A program made the position numbers and the translations under genes. The notes under the pieces are model-generated. The model was not told where the DNA came from. It searched no databases and saw only the letters and a list, made by a program, of their open reading frames with translations. This document shows, piece by piece, positions 22,271 through 35,734 of a stretch of 64,000 nucleotides of DNA; position 1 is the stretch's first letter, and every line of letters starts with the position of its first letter. This DNA comes from Phorcus lineatus (lineage: Eukaryota; Mollusca; Gastropoda; Trochida; Trochidae), in the NCBI GenBank assembly GCA_921293015.1, contig OV121097.1, forward strand, positions 26,075,429-26,139,428, written 5' to 3'.

Positions 22271-25200
22271 GAATTCCTATATGATTCATGTATCATCATG
22301 ATATTGCTGTACATTCAAAATTACTTTCCCAAACGAAGGCATTGCTAAGATACGAAACGAACGGAATTCAAACCTATTTTTCAGTTCGTGTTTTCAAACT
22401 TGAGTAAATCACTTTTTAATAACCACCATATTCTGTTTATAAACCTCATTGTTGAAGTTGCAATTTAACCTCAAAGAGTTCCCCGTAAAATGACTATTCA
22501 ACAAAAAAATTATAGCGTGATTCAAATAGAATTCTTTAATTCGAAGATGTTGACAATCTTATGTGCATTATTAAATATTACATCAATTTGTTTTTAAGAT
22601 TTCACTTTATCATGACAGTGGACTCAATTTGATGAATAGCAATTTGTTTAATTTTGTTGTAGCTTGATGTTTACGATTATCAAAATCGACGGGGATTTAT
22701 GGGCTTCCTAAGAGTTAATGACAGTTGAAATCCTGTAACATTTGAAATCAACATTAAATTGGTACTATGGGAAAGACGGACAATTTGGAAATGGTAAAAT
22801 AGTTGTTTACGTGTACATATTTAAAAAAATAAAATATCGCCACTCACTGTACATCATTATTTATTAATATAAGAGATCTATTGTTGATTTACATGGAGTA
22901 TCTTTTCGCCAATTGTTATTGAGCTGATTTGTCAAACTTTTAAGAAATTTATTGAAAACCTAAGACGCTAGTCTCTGTTGAAAATACATAGCACTCCTAG
23001 AGATCTTAGTCAACGTGTAGTATATTTCATTTGTCTGCATGTGCAGAGTAGGATGACTTCATTATCTAATTTCTGTTTGAGTTTTGTGTTCATGGAAACG
23101 GGACAAATGAAATTGCAACCCCGAACTGAATAAACGAACGATTAAAGTGACTGACTTTAACACAGACATACTTAAAATGTTAAACAATAGAATGAACGAT
23201 AAGACTGACACACAAACAGCCAATCTAGAAAGAGCATTTAATATTTGCCTTCATTTTGGTAAAGATAATTTGTTAAGTTTTGAAAATATTCTCAGAACCA
23301 ATATATGTAAGTTATATATGTACTTCATTTCAAAGGGCAATCCTTTAGAATAATGCATAAGATTTGGAATTTACAAAACACATGCGAAAACTTCACATAA
23401 AGTCATCGATAATTGTGTCTAATTGTGTCTAGTTTCGTACCAATTTTGTAATCAGAGTTTTAAGCGAAGGAAAAGCCTGGAAGATGGAGGGTGGCACACA
23501 CTGCTTATTATTTCTGTACAATGTTGTTTTGTTAATGTCAGACAGATGATCATTAAGTGCCAATGAATATTTACACATTCTCTACATTTCTTAGACTATA
23601 ATGATCAGCCACCGATCAAATGTGTCGGTGATGAACCCCAGTTTGCTGAGGAAGTGCATTTAGGTCCCAAATAATTCGACGGTGTTGTTTGAATGCATAA
23701 TAAGCCCCTCAAAGAGTGTTGTTCGGTAATTAAAGGGGAGGAATATTCATTAAGGTTTCTTTAATCGAAATGAGATTGTCATTTCAGTGAAATCCCTACT
23801 GGGGAGACTTCAAGAGACTTTATACATGAACTGTCTCCCATTTGAGCCATTTTTGCATTGTTGTAGATGTAAACACTTGAAATACCAAAGGTCATGCTTC
23901 ATGTCTTAACCGTTGTCTATCAGGAGAGAAACGAGGGTATTTTGAGACTTAACAACATGGTGTACTTTTTGCGAAATCTTCAATGATTCCTCTCTTCCTT
24001 TCAGTTGTGCAAAAATAAACATGTACAAACATCATAAGTGGAAGAAATGAACATTCTTTCTTTAAGGCTTACGACAATTAACGACGAGTGATAACTTGAT
24101 TAACATTGATTCTAACATATCAATTTTGAAGAATCTTATAACATGATGGTGTTATGAAACTAATATCGTGGTAATGTACTGTCACATGCATTTCTGAGGT
24201 CCACCTTAGTAGATATCGACTCTTTTGTGTGTCTGTGGCATAAACCATTCAACCTTGCTTATCGGTCGTTTACAACGTTTTCGTATATGTTTTTCACCTC
24301 TATATCATGGCGCCCGTTATTTATTGTTCTGTAGCAATTCAACAGGTTTTACTTGTATATGTTATCCAGAGGAGCATATGGGTCAAATCGCTAAATAATA
24401 CATAAGATTGCAAATTTGAAGCCCCTTTCTTTTCGATATCATATACTTAACGATTTTATACAAGCTGCATTATTTCAGCAAATCAACAACTATACCATAT
24501 ATCACTGCGTTGACGGGAAGTTTTGTTCAATGATATTTAACCTGCTTATGTGGGAACAATAGTTAGGAATGATGACAAAATTAGGCATTGTGTAAGAAGT
24601 TATGTACGTCGTTTTGCTTGGTTTGTAATTGTACCTGTTGGTTTATGAAAGATTCATATAAATGTGAATACAGCACACATTCCACAAAATGAACGTACAC
24701 GAACACTTTTAGAAATTTTCATAAAAAACGACAGTTTTATATCTATTGTTGAACTGGAACTTTGAAAATCTGTTCCGTTCTATCAATTTGCGAATCTTCA
24801 AACAGGACCACGTTTTCCAAATACAAGTATGGATTTTCATTTTTTTTTCGAGAAAAAATTCACCCAATGTGAAGTTGAAAAAAACTAATATATGGCAACG
24901 GTTCATAAACTGTTCGGGTCTTAAGTGAAGTTCAGAAATATTAGCAGCAGGTGTCGATCAATCACTTGAAGTAGTTATATAGTTATGAAGGATGTCATTA
25001 ATCACAAGCTTGAAAGCAATATTGTTTAGCCCTATCACTAAATCGATATAGGGATATTGCTGGGTTTCTATGAATTCATTTAAGACACATTATGGATCTG
25101 ACACGTTTGATAAGTGTTAAGTCTTGAAAATGGAGGTTTCCTTTACTTCAGAGCAATCAAGTTATATTTATATAAGATTGAGTCTGAATACACTAACGTA

Positions 25201-25429
25201 TGTTACCAAGCTCGAACTAAATGAAGCGTTATGCCTTTGAAAGAGAATATGTCATCTCCAAAAAAGAATATTTTCATGATTTCATCAAAGCTTGAAAGGA
25301 CAATGAATCATCCTAAATGATGAATGTAAATGTATTTGCCTGTTTTGTCTTTACCCGATTACCATAACTGTTTAGTATACTATTCACAAAATGACGAAAT
25401 ATGACTTACATAATCAAGATTCACAATTA
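22271..25429. other. Non-coding stretch, minor repeats only
   Basis: No open frame above 68 codons and no transposon end recognised. An 11-bp tandem (AATTGTGTCTA) occurs near 23420. Overlapping opposite-strand frames at 24709-24928 are AT-rich shadows. Confidence 0.5.
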
Positions 25430-25815
25430 ATAAAGTATAACTTAACAAGAGAAAAGAACGATAGTTAATGAGCCAATCTTTATCTCACTACCAGAACAAG
25501 GAGGATGGTATGCTCCATCACGGAATCTCCGGACCTCAGATGAGTTACAGCTGACTGTTCCATTCACAAGAACTCAACTTGGTAGTCATGCATTCTCTGT
25601 GATAGCTCGAGTACTATTGAAAAGTATCCTTCTTGAAATCAGAACCGCAACCTATATTTACAGTTTCCGCCACTACTTGAAAACACATTTATTCTCACTG
25701 CACTTTTCGATGTTTAGTTGTCCTCATGACTTTTGCCTGTTCCCGTTTAAAACACCACTGGATAGATTTGAGTTGGATAAATATATTATTATTATTAGTA
25801 GTAGTATTTATGTTT
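25430..25815 (+). mobile_element. CR1/L2-type LINE remnant: C-terminal end of ORF2 and 3' tail
   Basis: A continuous plus-strand frame from about 25467 to 25817 reads ...GGWYAPSRNLRTSDEL, then LTVPFTRTQLGSHAFSV, then LLEIRTATYIYSFRHYLKTHLF. The pattern 'Y.P.R.LRS.D...L.VP.TRT..G.RAFSV..P.LWN.LP..IR...S...F+..LKTHLF' is the well-known C-terminal end of CR1/L2-clade LINE ORF2 proteins, downstream of the reverse transcriptase domain. In this copy the usual LWNSLP core is decayed to LLKSIL. The frame runs into a short 3' untranslated part ending in a (TTA)n/(TAG)n tail at about 25783-25808. The reverse transcriptase and endonuclease domains are absent, so it is a strongly 5'-truncated, dead copy. 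Confidence 0.8.
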
Positions 25816-26229
25816 AAGATATAGAGAACGAAAAACATTGCCGCATACATGTAGTTCATGTCATCAACAAAATTCCCTAATGTTAAGATCCGGTTTCCAT
25901 GACAGTTTATTCTTAGAGCAATTAGCGGCTTGTGATGCCTTGAATAAGTGGTCAGCTATGTAATCTACTCACATTTTTGCATAAAAACACATGGCTCACC
26001 CCTCAAAAACATATGATCATTTCCATATTCAAATACTACAAAACATAAATATATACATAAATAATATTAATACAAAATATATCGATGTAAGCAAAGAATT
26101 CAAATATCATTTTTGTTCTACTATACTGACCAAACACAAGACTTGCTGAATGACATACACTTTGTATCCTTACGATATTGGTAAATTACTTTATTTCAGA
26201 TGACTATTAACTAATTCACCAAATACCTA

Positions 26230-26470
26230 CTAAATCCCAATAAAATCCATTTGCAGATTAATTGTTTTAGACACGAGAGACAATGAATTGCTGTATTGCT
26301 TCCTGTTGCGGGAAACATAATCATGAGATAGAGGATTCATCGGAAACGTCCATCAGATGTCCCATTTACAAAATATACTACATGTTGTACTGCGTGTTTA
26401 ATAGGTTAGCTTGCGAATTATTTGGGGTATTTTGGGAGCACGAACACCTCTTTCCTTTTGTAAAATATAC
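26230..26470. repeat. Module D, copy 1 (also 28910-29060 and 40890-41010)
   Basis: The three copies share 'AATCCCAATAA.(A/G)TCCAT', 'GATTAATTGTTT', a 'GACACGA.AGACA' tract, and 'TTTCCTGTT..GGGAAAC' in the same order. Each copy carries an open frame (63, 84 and 82 codons), but small indels put the frames in different registers, so the shared sequence is not under obvious coding constraint. This is the left-most member of the 26-55 kb duplicated array. Confidence 0.6.
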
Positions 26471-26474
26471 TTAA

Positions 26475-28084
26475 GAGAATTTGCAGGTATGATTTGTTTA
26501 TGTATATTTAGTTATTATCTATATCTGTATAAACATGTACTTTCAGCAGCTTAATAGAGGTATTTGTTGACAGGAAATTCAAGGAAAAACCGTTGTTTTA
26601 AGTTATATGCTATTAATTCGTGATCAAGTCAAAACATACCAAAGCAGGAAAAACTGTTGAATAACATTTGAAAATTTAATACAAAAACACATTTTTTTAA
26701 AAATAGCGCAATTACGCCATGCAACGTATCTACGGGCGTGAAAAGCCTTCATACGAAATGTAAAAGCATAAAAAAATGTAACATGACAACGTTGACCATT
26801 GGTGAGGTCTGGTGGTCGTGTGAAACGTTTTAGGTATGGTCAGTGCCGGTGGTCTTGTCAGACCCTTCGTGAGTGAATTCAAACATCTCAAAAGACTTGA
26901 ATATTATCGAATATGTACTTTTTCAGAAAATGGAATTTCAAATATCACTGTGTAATTTGAATAAAGGTCATTATTGAAAAGATAAGTATGTCATAGCAAT
27001 GTTTAAGAGCTGTTTTATGATTTCATGTCATCATTTATGTACATTAAAGCCGATTATTTCAGTTATAGCTGATAGCTTGAAAGTTGGGTATCATAGTGTA
27101 TTGGAATATAGTCTTGACCTTCTGAAAACCTTTACGAATTTGTTTTTTATTAATATTGTTATATACATTTATATTATGAATTGGTTGTGTGAATTTTGTG
27201 CGAACATTTAATCGTTCCTATAATAAGGCCACGTCTGGAATTTTAGTTTTGTTGAGCTGAATGAAAATATCATCACAACATTTAACTCAAAATATTTACT
27301 CAAAATATTTACTTGTTCTTTCTGGTTAAGCAAAGGTTCTAAGACGATGTTAAGTGGAATCCTTTTGCATAAGGACTAGTGACAGAAAAGAAATTCTTGA
27401 GAGGATTGGAAAGAAATACTTTTGCTTTGGCTTCAATCTATGATAATTTGTGTTCATTCACCATCGAAAAGCATCAAAGGTTTGCTATACAGTGATGCTC
27501 AAAACTCCAAAGCTTTGACTTGCTGCATCTTTTGCAATATAATGAACAAACCAGTTGTCTATAGAAGTGTCAGACGAAAATTTAAAGGACATTGAACTAT
27601 GATATAAATATGCAGACTTGACAATTCAGTCATAATTTTGTGATTTCTCTTGCGAAAGCATGGTCAAAATGGTGATTTGCCAGATCTCTTAAACATCTTT
27701 GTTGGAGTTAATCCAAGAATGAAATTGAATTGTTTTGAACAATGCAGGTACTGCTATTTTTTCCCCATGTCAATTGTAAATCACAAACCAGAGCATGATA
27801 TTTTTGGTTGGATAAAAACTCCTGGTGTAGGCTCTGCTTGTAGATAAAATAAAACTAGGTTCAATTCACACGTACTTTAATCACATAAGACAAGTGTTAT
27901 TATTCAGATTGTATCATAAAAAGACAACGTTACGTATCATGAAATACATTGAATCCTTTTAGATATAATTTATTGTGAATTCAATTATGGTTCCGGTAAC
28001 AAGATAGCATTTTTCGAACCAATGTTGATTACACGCTGAGATATATATAGTTCATCATCCTAAATGATAATCCCCTTGAAATGA
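26475..28084. other. Non-coding stretch, nothing recognised
   Basis: AT-rich, open frames up to 70 codons without motifs. A 13-bp tandem (ACTCAAAATATTT twice) occurs at about 27285-27310. Confidence 0.5.
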
Positions 28085-28270
28085 ACTTCGATGACCGATG
28101 GAGCAGGTGCGCTGATAGAAGATATAAAAAATTTAAAACGTGGAACTACACATGTTAATTCAATTACTTAGCAGTATGAGCCTAGTAAGCATTGGCGTCA
28201 GGGTAGCACATCGTAAAAAAGCTTGATGATTGTTTTCTGCACTGGTACTGATAGAGGTTCAAGGACTGAC
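28085..28270. repeat. Third, partial copy of the 4.9/20.9 kb anchor (module A)
   Basis: It aligns with 4855-5050 and 20890-21060 through 'GATG.ACCGATGGAG', 'AATTCAATTACTTA.CAG..TGAGC', 'GCATTGGCGTCA' and 'TGATAGAGGTT'. The best match is to the 20.9 kb copy. It joins the left-hand duplication to the right-hand array. Confidence 0.6.
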
Positions 28271-28909
28271 ACATTCCAAATTTGAAATCGCGTTAACAAG
28301 CATCCGCACATACGAACGGACTAACGTCACTGTATACTAAGTCCTTCGTTCCGCCTTGCGGAGGGGATCAAAAGTCTGCCAGTTTTCTCTGTTGGGCTTA
28401 TTAAGAACTTGTTGATCAAGTTCATATGTTTCCATGTGTTAATCAATGGCTTCTTATCACACGCTATCTTATCACAGTTCCCTTGATAGGTCAGGCATAC
28501 GTGCTAAAAACAATTAGCTGAGATGGGTTTAGCTCAAAGCTAAATGCCGCACAGTTAACGGTCTTAATTTTGTAATGCATGCTTCTTATTTGTTTCTATT
28601 TCTATCTTCCTTTTTATGAAATAACACAAATTTGTTTAGGTTGATGCAAGGTTTGTACAAAGTGCTCCCTTCTGGAAATTGATTTCACACGATGAACCGT
28701 TCCTCGGTTTCTTGAGAAAATCGTCATTTTTTGTCTATCTATGTGCGTTAATTTCTTCAATTAAGAAGTTTGATAAAATCGCTTGTAGAGTTGCTTCAGC
28801 ATTTTGTGAATGTATTACATACCACATATTGGAATCCATTCATTGATAAAAATATTCACAGCAATGCAATTTCGGATCGTTTATAGCCGTAAATATATAC
28901 TAATTAATT

Positions 28910-29740
28910 TCAGTACATGCGTGCCAAATCCCAATAACGTCCATCGACAAATTAATTGTTTACATATAAGAGCTAATGAATGGTGTCGTCTGTATAGTTT
29001 CCTGTTAAAAATAACGGGCTTAACGGAAATGTTTTCAAATTCCCCCTTCAATTCGAATACCTAATGGTGCAAAAGGTTGCGGAAGCCATTGTTAAAATCT
29101 AACCTGATAAGAGGGGTTTATGTTGATAGTGTACCATTTTACTTTAGTGTACGTTCTTAGCTCACCTGACCTGAAAGGTAACATGGGCGTATTGCATGGC
29201 ACGCAACGTTCGACAATAATTTAGGGTAACCTAAGTGTTTTCAATGAACACCAACAAAATATGTCACGTACTTTAGATACAGTTCAAAACGGCCCTTTCT
29301 TCGTTTCTACTACCGGAATGGGTTATATACATATCAGGTTGTCAATTTTCAGAGCTATAATTCAATAGTAACAAATCAATGAATAACATTTTTGATGGAA
29401 TATATCTCAAGTTACCATTTTAAGTAACGATGAATTCATCACATAATTATAGAAACCATGGTATGTTCAGGAACTTCCAAGTGCAAAAAGCTTAAGGGTA
29501 CAGTATACAAAGGTCAATTGTTATGACTGACGAGAACGTATGTGAACATTAACCTTGCTGTAATAAGATTTTCATTTGTGGCATATCTACACGTACTACC
29601 ATCATGAAAGTATTGATTTAGGATTTTCTATCCAAGTAATTCAGTAAGTGTAATCTGCTTTTGCAGTCAATTAACAATTTATTTTCTCTATCTTGACAGT
29701 TATGAATGATGTATTGAATCGAATAACATAGCAAGGAGTA
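28910..29740. repeat. Array unit U1: modules D and E
   Basis: Module D (28910-29060) is followed by module E (about 29450-29740). E is recognised by 'AGTGCAAAAAG', 'GTATTGATTTAGGATTTT', 'CTGCTTTTGCAG' and 'TTGACAGTTATG.AT.A'. E recurs at about 41265, 46280, 47370 and 50850. The D-E order is repeated at 40.9-41.6 kb. Confidence 0.7.
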
Positions 29741-30699
29741 AGATGCCATAAACTGAAAATTAACAGTGCGTAGGGCTACCGTTTAGTAGAAATAACCATT
29801 TAGTTACTGAGACACTGAATTATCCTTTTGTTTTGAATAACGACTTTGGTTGTATAGTCCTCATGGATCAGTAAATTGATCAGTTGATCCACATTATATG
29901 ACTTCAGGGAGATTTCTTTTTGACTACACATGTAGGAACCTATAAAGTAGACGTAAAAGCCTTGTACTTATTTTGCGAATGCTCTGCCAGAACATCAGGG
30001 TCCATCCTATCAGAGATAAGTAGGTTATCCATTATCCATAATCCCTATCCTATGTCCTGGAAGTTTTACAAGCTGGATTATTTTATATTTGGAATGTATT
30101 ATAGCCATGTCTGGTATGTAAATAAAATTGTAAATAAGTATTAAAGTGGTTGAAGAGATACTGTTTGATGGTTTATAATGTTTCCTAGGAAAATGTCCTG
30201 AGTCATGTGATGTGACCTTATATAACCTTATACGAGTTCAGAGCTTCTCTGGTTATAACTAGATTGTCAATCGTTTTCAATAGAGTTTCTATAGCCTACC
30301 CAAAGGAACATGAGAATCTAATTATTTGCAAAATATATAAAAGGTTGCACGATGCATGACATTTACAAGTAATAAAGAGACGCATTAGTAGACATTGCTG
30401 AGACGATATAACCCAGATAGTCATGTTATTTCACCCCATTGTGAATTTATGGAAACCCAGGAGTGTAATTTCCCAATTGGTGATCTGATAAATACTCAAT
30501 TTTTTCATAACAAATTTAACTGTATTGAATTCATGCTTTTTGCCCACGGGTCATTTTACTGGACAGCAATCACTTTTTAGTCGTTTAAATGATGTTTTCT
30601 TTCATAAATAATGACAATTGATAGTTAATGTCAAATTATAGTTAATTTTACAGAAGAATGAATGGAATATTTGACGTAAACATGAATTGTAATATAATA
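29741..30699. other. Non-coding stretch within array unit U1
   Basis: It probably corresponds to the module F interval of the other units but has diverged too far for me to align. Open frames of 61-74 codons show no motif. Confidence 0.4.
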
Positions 30700-30900
30700 T
30701 TATTATGATATCACTGCAGACAGAAGTCTCTTGTTGTTATGAAAAACCCAATTAATATATTATGATAAAACCTATTTACTGAAGTTTCCACATCCTCGTT
30801 CTGCCTGTCATATTTGATCCAACAATGCTGTACAAATCATGGTGAAAAAGCACTACATCAGCTTAAGTAGATGTAGCAGTAGACAAAGTATTTGATAATG
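30700..30900. repeat. Array module C, copy 1
   Basis: Shared with about 42840-42990 and 53520-53700: a 'GACAGA.(A)GAAGT' start, 'CTGCCTGTCA.A.T.GATCCA', 'CA(A/T)T.(C/T)TGT.CAAA.CAT' and 'TAG..CACTACATC'. This copy is the most diverged of the three. Confidence 0.6.
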
Positions 30901-33485
30901 GTTCATCAATAATGTTTTGCTAAAGTGCCACCTGGTTTGACCAACTTTGTGAAAAAACATCCGTCATATAACTTTAAAAACCAACTTGTTATATAGTAAT
31001 TAAAAAAGTAAAGAATTTTCGCTTAGATCATCAACATTATCATTTTCAATCATTGAGGCGGTGACTTGCATGTTGATGTTCTAAGTACAGTGGTATGAAA
31101 TATATGAAGATAAATTGAATCCTTTTAACTATGCATTGATAAGTTACAATGTAATTGAATGCAAACCTGAAATGATATAATGAATTGATTTATACAACAT
31201 GGATGAATAAAGGTGACATCAGATGAAATTCAACTGAAATTTGAGTATGTTGGAAAATTACAATTTCAGTTTCGTCGATCATTCAACTAAATTAAGTTGG
31301 GATAAAAACAGTAGAAGTAATATTAGAGGGATAAGTAGATATGAATGTTCAGTGTTGTTTCTTATTAGATATTAATTGAATATATCATACTTAAATATTA
31401 AAGAAGGAAGGTGATTATCTTTGTATGATGCATTGTTATGTTTGCTATCAACTTTTTGTATGATCCATTAATTCAAAACATATTTATTTATTAGAATATA
31501 TAAGTTTTAAAAAATTGTTTGAAACAGAATTTTTAAAAATAATTATGTAAATACATGCTGACAACGTACACCTGGTGATACTTTAGTTTGAAGTTGTATA
31601 AGTTTTAGATGGCATGAAATTTAAGTTTTGCTTAATTCAAATTAAATCAAATTATATAAAGTTAAATCGTATCTGTATTGCGAATCGAATCCCTGTCTCA
31701 GGTATAAGTGGTTTATGACTTCTATTTTGGAATTTTCATTAATTTATGATGTGGTACGTACGGAGAGTTCACCGTTTCAATAAAGTAAAAAAATGCAAAA
31801 GGTTGACCTTTATCTATTCATCTGGTACACACGATAGTCTCGACCTTTGAAAGATTATTGCTTTGAATTCAAGACAGCATTTCATGATGACCAGAGTTTG
31901 AATTAGTGTTATCTATGTCATCTGAAAGGGTTGGTAATCTTTTCAATCATCCAACCCATTAGCAAAAGCTTTTAGGTTCACTTTAAAGCTTTTAGGTAAT
32001 TCCATAGGTTCACTATGACAGTCTCCAGATGTAATCATAATTTTTACATCGATATTGCTTAGATGAACACCATCTGTATCGTCGAGTCAGAAGGTGTACC
32101 ATTACCCTAGTATCTATGTATCAGTAACATTCTCAGCACTTGCATCAACCATTTTGTAAAAACAACGTCAAATACAAGTGTTATTTCTGCGATCCCTAGA
32201 TGTTATCATCTCTTCTATCAGTCTCTATTGCAATAATGACCACCATTTACTCAAATCGTAACTTTTATGATTATGATAAAATAGACCAAATGGATACTTG
32301 TTTGTAAGTTTGGTATTTATTAAATTTTGCCATTTGCTGGATAGAAGTTTTCCATTCCCACAGCTACCTTTACCGTGATAACGGTCAAATCAAAGTCCTA
32401 GTTTAGGACAAAAGAAGCATTACGGAAAAAAAACTTTGATCCCTGGTCCCTGGCTAATGTGGCTTTGCGAAACCAACTTACTGTGTTTCCTCATAATGAA
32501 TACTGGTTATCTTTCACTCACCATATTCCCATGCTTTCTTAATGTACATTATCAGTTTATTTATATGTGAATCAGCTGAAAGGAGTAGTGAGACAAAAGT
32601 AAATGTTTAAAGAATAACCCATTTATGATGTTATTTCTATTTGAAACTATGCTGGTTTATCGTTTATGACTTGTCAAGTCATTAATATAACACATCTGGG
32701 TACCACATAGAAGTAGAAGCAGAAGTATAGTAGATAAGATTTAAAAATTAAATTTGCTTAAACATTGATAGGCTCACAAGCATATTTTGTAAGACATTCC
32801 TCACACCGGAGTCTGGACACTAGACAGCTGTCCAGAAGTACATTCTAATTTAGTTCTCTCCAGAGACCTGAAGCTTGCAGTATATCTGTCTTTGTCCAAC
32901 TGATCGGTTGTGAATGAGATTCAAAATAGAATGCCATGATAGGATGCAAGATGAATGAGGTTTTCACGTTTTGAAAGTAGTGAATCGTACAAAGAAACTA
33001 AGAAACAGTGTGTTGTTAAAAAGAGGATTTTTTCGTTTGTATCTATATTAATATTTTGAAATTGTATTTGATACTAATGGCAGTGTTCGATGAGATAAAG
33101 TTAAGAAATTGATTGATATAATTCTTATTACCATCAAGTTCACAAAAAGGGTTTATATTCATCTAACCATTTTATTAAATGCTCAGTAACAGTTGACATA
33201 TGTTACGAAATAAATTTCCAATTGAGTGAATACTTGCAAAAGGTAAACAATAGGAACTCACGTATACAGCTGCATACCGAAATTTGTTCACTTACCACTG
33301 AATCGTAGTGCAAATATCATGTAATTTGGGATTCGTTTCAACGTCAATAGAACTTCAGCAAAACTTGCAAGGGATCACCCGTTGTCCATGTGTTAAATAG
33401 CTATTCTTGAACTCATTTTTGGATCGTCTGGTCTCTCGTGCACATATTATGGCATACTGATACAGACAGAGGGGGTCACATTTTC
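30901..33485. other. Non-coding stretch, extra material in unit U1
   Basis: Units at 43 and 54 kb have about 1 kb between modules C and I, while U1 has about 4.2 kb. Most of this interval and the next is therefore insertion or old expansion. I recognise no transposon ends, and open frames are under 60 codons. A short inverted resemblance to the 35.5 kb 'AAAGCTTTTGCTAATGG' tract occurs near 31960. Confidence 0.45.
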
Positions 33486-33775
33486 GAAATTTTGATTTCG
33501 TTTACTTTGAAATAAAATGTTCCATATCGACTCTCAGAGATGAAAACCAATCCCATTGACTTTGTGCTAAGGAACAAACGTGACGTATTTTTAAGAAGAT
33601 GATTACTGATATAAATTATAAATATAATAATAAAATTTCGATTTCATTAAATGTCTAATAAAATGTTCCATATCGACTCTCTGAGATTAAAACCAACATA
33701 ATCACATTGACTTTGTGCTAAGAAACAAACGTGACTATTTTTTTAAGAAGTTGATAACTTAGTAAGGATTTTATG
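33486..33775. repeat. Tandem dimer, about 146-bp unit
   Basis: 'AAAATGTTCCATATCGACTC' at 33514 recurs at 33660, with both units continuing through 'TGACTTTGTGCTAAG.AACAA' and 'ACGTGAC.TATTTTT.AAGAAG'. The second unit carries small indels. Identity is near 90% by eye. Confidence 0.93.
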
Positions 33776-35109
33776 GAGAAACATAAAAATTAGTGTTTTC
33801 GGAATTTGACCCCTGGTCACTTCAATGGCCTGCCAAAACTGTTACGGATAATTGTTGGGTACAATAACATTTGCCTTAAAGAAGGATGGATCTGCATATG
33901 TATATTGAAAATTCAATATTATACGTTTGTTTTTCGCAACGCTACGATACCTCAAAGGCATCTCAAATTACATGATATTTGCACTAGTATATACAGGTAT
34001 GTAAACTAACTTTTGGCATTAAGCTGTAGACTTGTTAACTGATGTAGACGAGACAAAGCGAATCTTACTTTGGTGTCGTGTTTTATATTTTTAGTCGACA
34101 GTTAATATATTTGATATCACAAGACACCGACGTGCGAGTTCACCTATCGTCTAAAAGCAGCTTTTCCACATAAATGTACATGTACATTTTTGAACACTTC
34201 ACTACAATTCGACTAGTGAACAATGTTGCAAAAAACCGATCTCAGTGCATACATGTATATGTGTATGTGTGCAAATACGATATTCTGCCCTGTCGGCAAT
34301 GAGTTCAAATAGCTTCCAACTCTCAGGTATTTATAGTATATAGAAACATTTGTTGACGAAATTATTCACAAAGATTTATTCATGATAAAGTCATCTTGAT
34401 CATGTATATATGTATATATATCATTAGTAACAGACCATAAAGATAATTGACTTTATGGTTGTTCATGTTTTTTATTCTCAACTTATAACAGAACCATGCT
34501 AATGAAATGTATAACACTTTAAAAGCGAACAATGAAGGTGGTTGTAATTACTTGTATGTGCAAATAATCTTATTCTACGAGCTTTATACCCGTCAATCAA
34601 GACAGAAGACGAAGGAAATTGAAGAGTGCTGTAATATGCGGTGCGGTGAATTTGACATGATTGTTCTCTCAGATGACAAATGAAATTTGGAAATAATCAA
34701 AGGCTAATGTGACATACGATGCTCAAATGGAAAACAAGTTCGGCGGTTAATAAGCAGTAACATGTTATGCTACAGTAATGTCAACACTATTAATTACGAT
34801 TTTGAGCAGTGACATTTCAGCTTTCAACAATGATTTCTGTGTGGCAAAATGTTGGAAAATTTTCTTGATCCTGGTGTGGCAATTTAAATGGCGCTCCATA
34901 AACGCCAATACAAATCGACACTATTACACAATGCTGATAATGTATCATTCTAAACTACAATTATCCACCATTTGAAAAAGATTAACAAAATATATGTTTC
35001 AACATTAGTTCAGATTGATCTAGTTGTAATTCTGCTAAAGTGCTTACTTTTTCTCAAATGATAACAAATAGGTCTGTTCATAGTCGTGAAATAACCTCTC
35101 GTCTCAAGT
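33776..35109. other. Non-coding stretch, short AT/GT alternations
   Basis: Contains TATA/TGTA alternating tracts near 34250 and 34400 and a 7-base-arm hairpin around CATAAAG...CTTTATG near 34436-34457. Open frames are up to 67 codons, with no motif. Confidence 0.5.
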
Positions 35110-35540
35110 ATCGATTACTAATGCCTTCATTAGAGGAGTCCTCCTCAATAAAGACATATTTTAGGTACATCAACTTAGCTGACATATTTTTAGAATTTAA
35201 GAGGTTGGTCGGTGATACATTCAGTACCAAAGGTTCACTCCATGATCAGGTCATTGTTACTTCAGGAGAACAGATTAATAGTGTTTATCCAATTAATGAG
35301 AATACTTAGTTATTGCAACTTAAGTTCTGATAATGTTATTGATCCATAGAATAAAAGGTAAAAGTTCATGTAGTGACTTTAAGATTAAACCTGTCTTGAT
35401 CCATCCTATATAGCTATAAAGGATTGTTATCATTACTACATTTGATAACTAACAGCCTAAGCCTTTTTGGCTTATCTAAAAGTCTTAAAGTGTACCTTAA
35501 AGCTTTTGCTAATGGATTGGCGGATTGATTATCATTTCTA
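35110..35540. repeat. Array module I, copy 1
   Basis: It shares 'TTTTAGGTAC', 'ATGATCAGGT.ATTGTTACTTCAGGAGA', 'CTGATAATGTTATTGAT' and 'CTTAAAGTGTACCT.AA.CTTTTG' with copies at about 43750-43950, 48860-48960 and 54570-55000. The 89-codon frame at 35040-35309 spans it but is broken in the other copies. Confidence 0.65.
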
Positions 35541-35734
35541 ACCTGATTGCTATTCAAAAGCCCATTTAATGATGATTAGTGTTGTATTGAATAAAATACA
35601 CAACACATAGGACTAATGAAATTTTTATACAAATGGATCTTGACATTTAATAGTTAGTTGGACACTTATAATAATATATTGACATATTTCATAACATAAT
35701 AAAGAAACGTTCATGAACCCACGCCTCTTATAAT

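Noticed and set aside
29655-29705. Module E tract CTGCTTTTGCAG as a conserved 3' splice site with exon
   Set aside because: The AG context is lost in the 41.5 kb and 51.06 kb copies and the following sequence has no shared open frame.
35040-35309. 89-codon frame over array module I
   Set aside because: The frame is interrupted in the homologous copies near 43.8, 48.9 and 54.7 kb.
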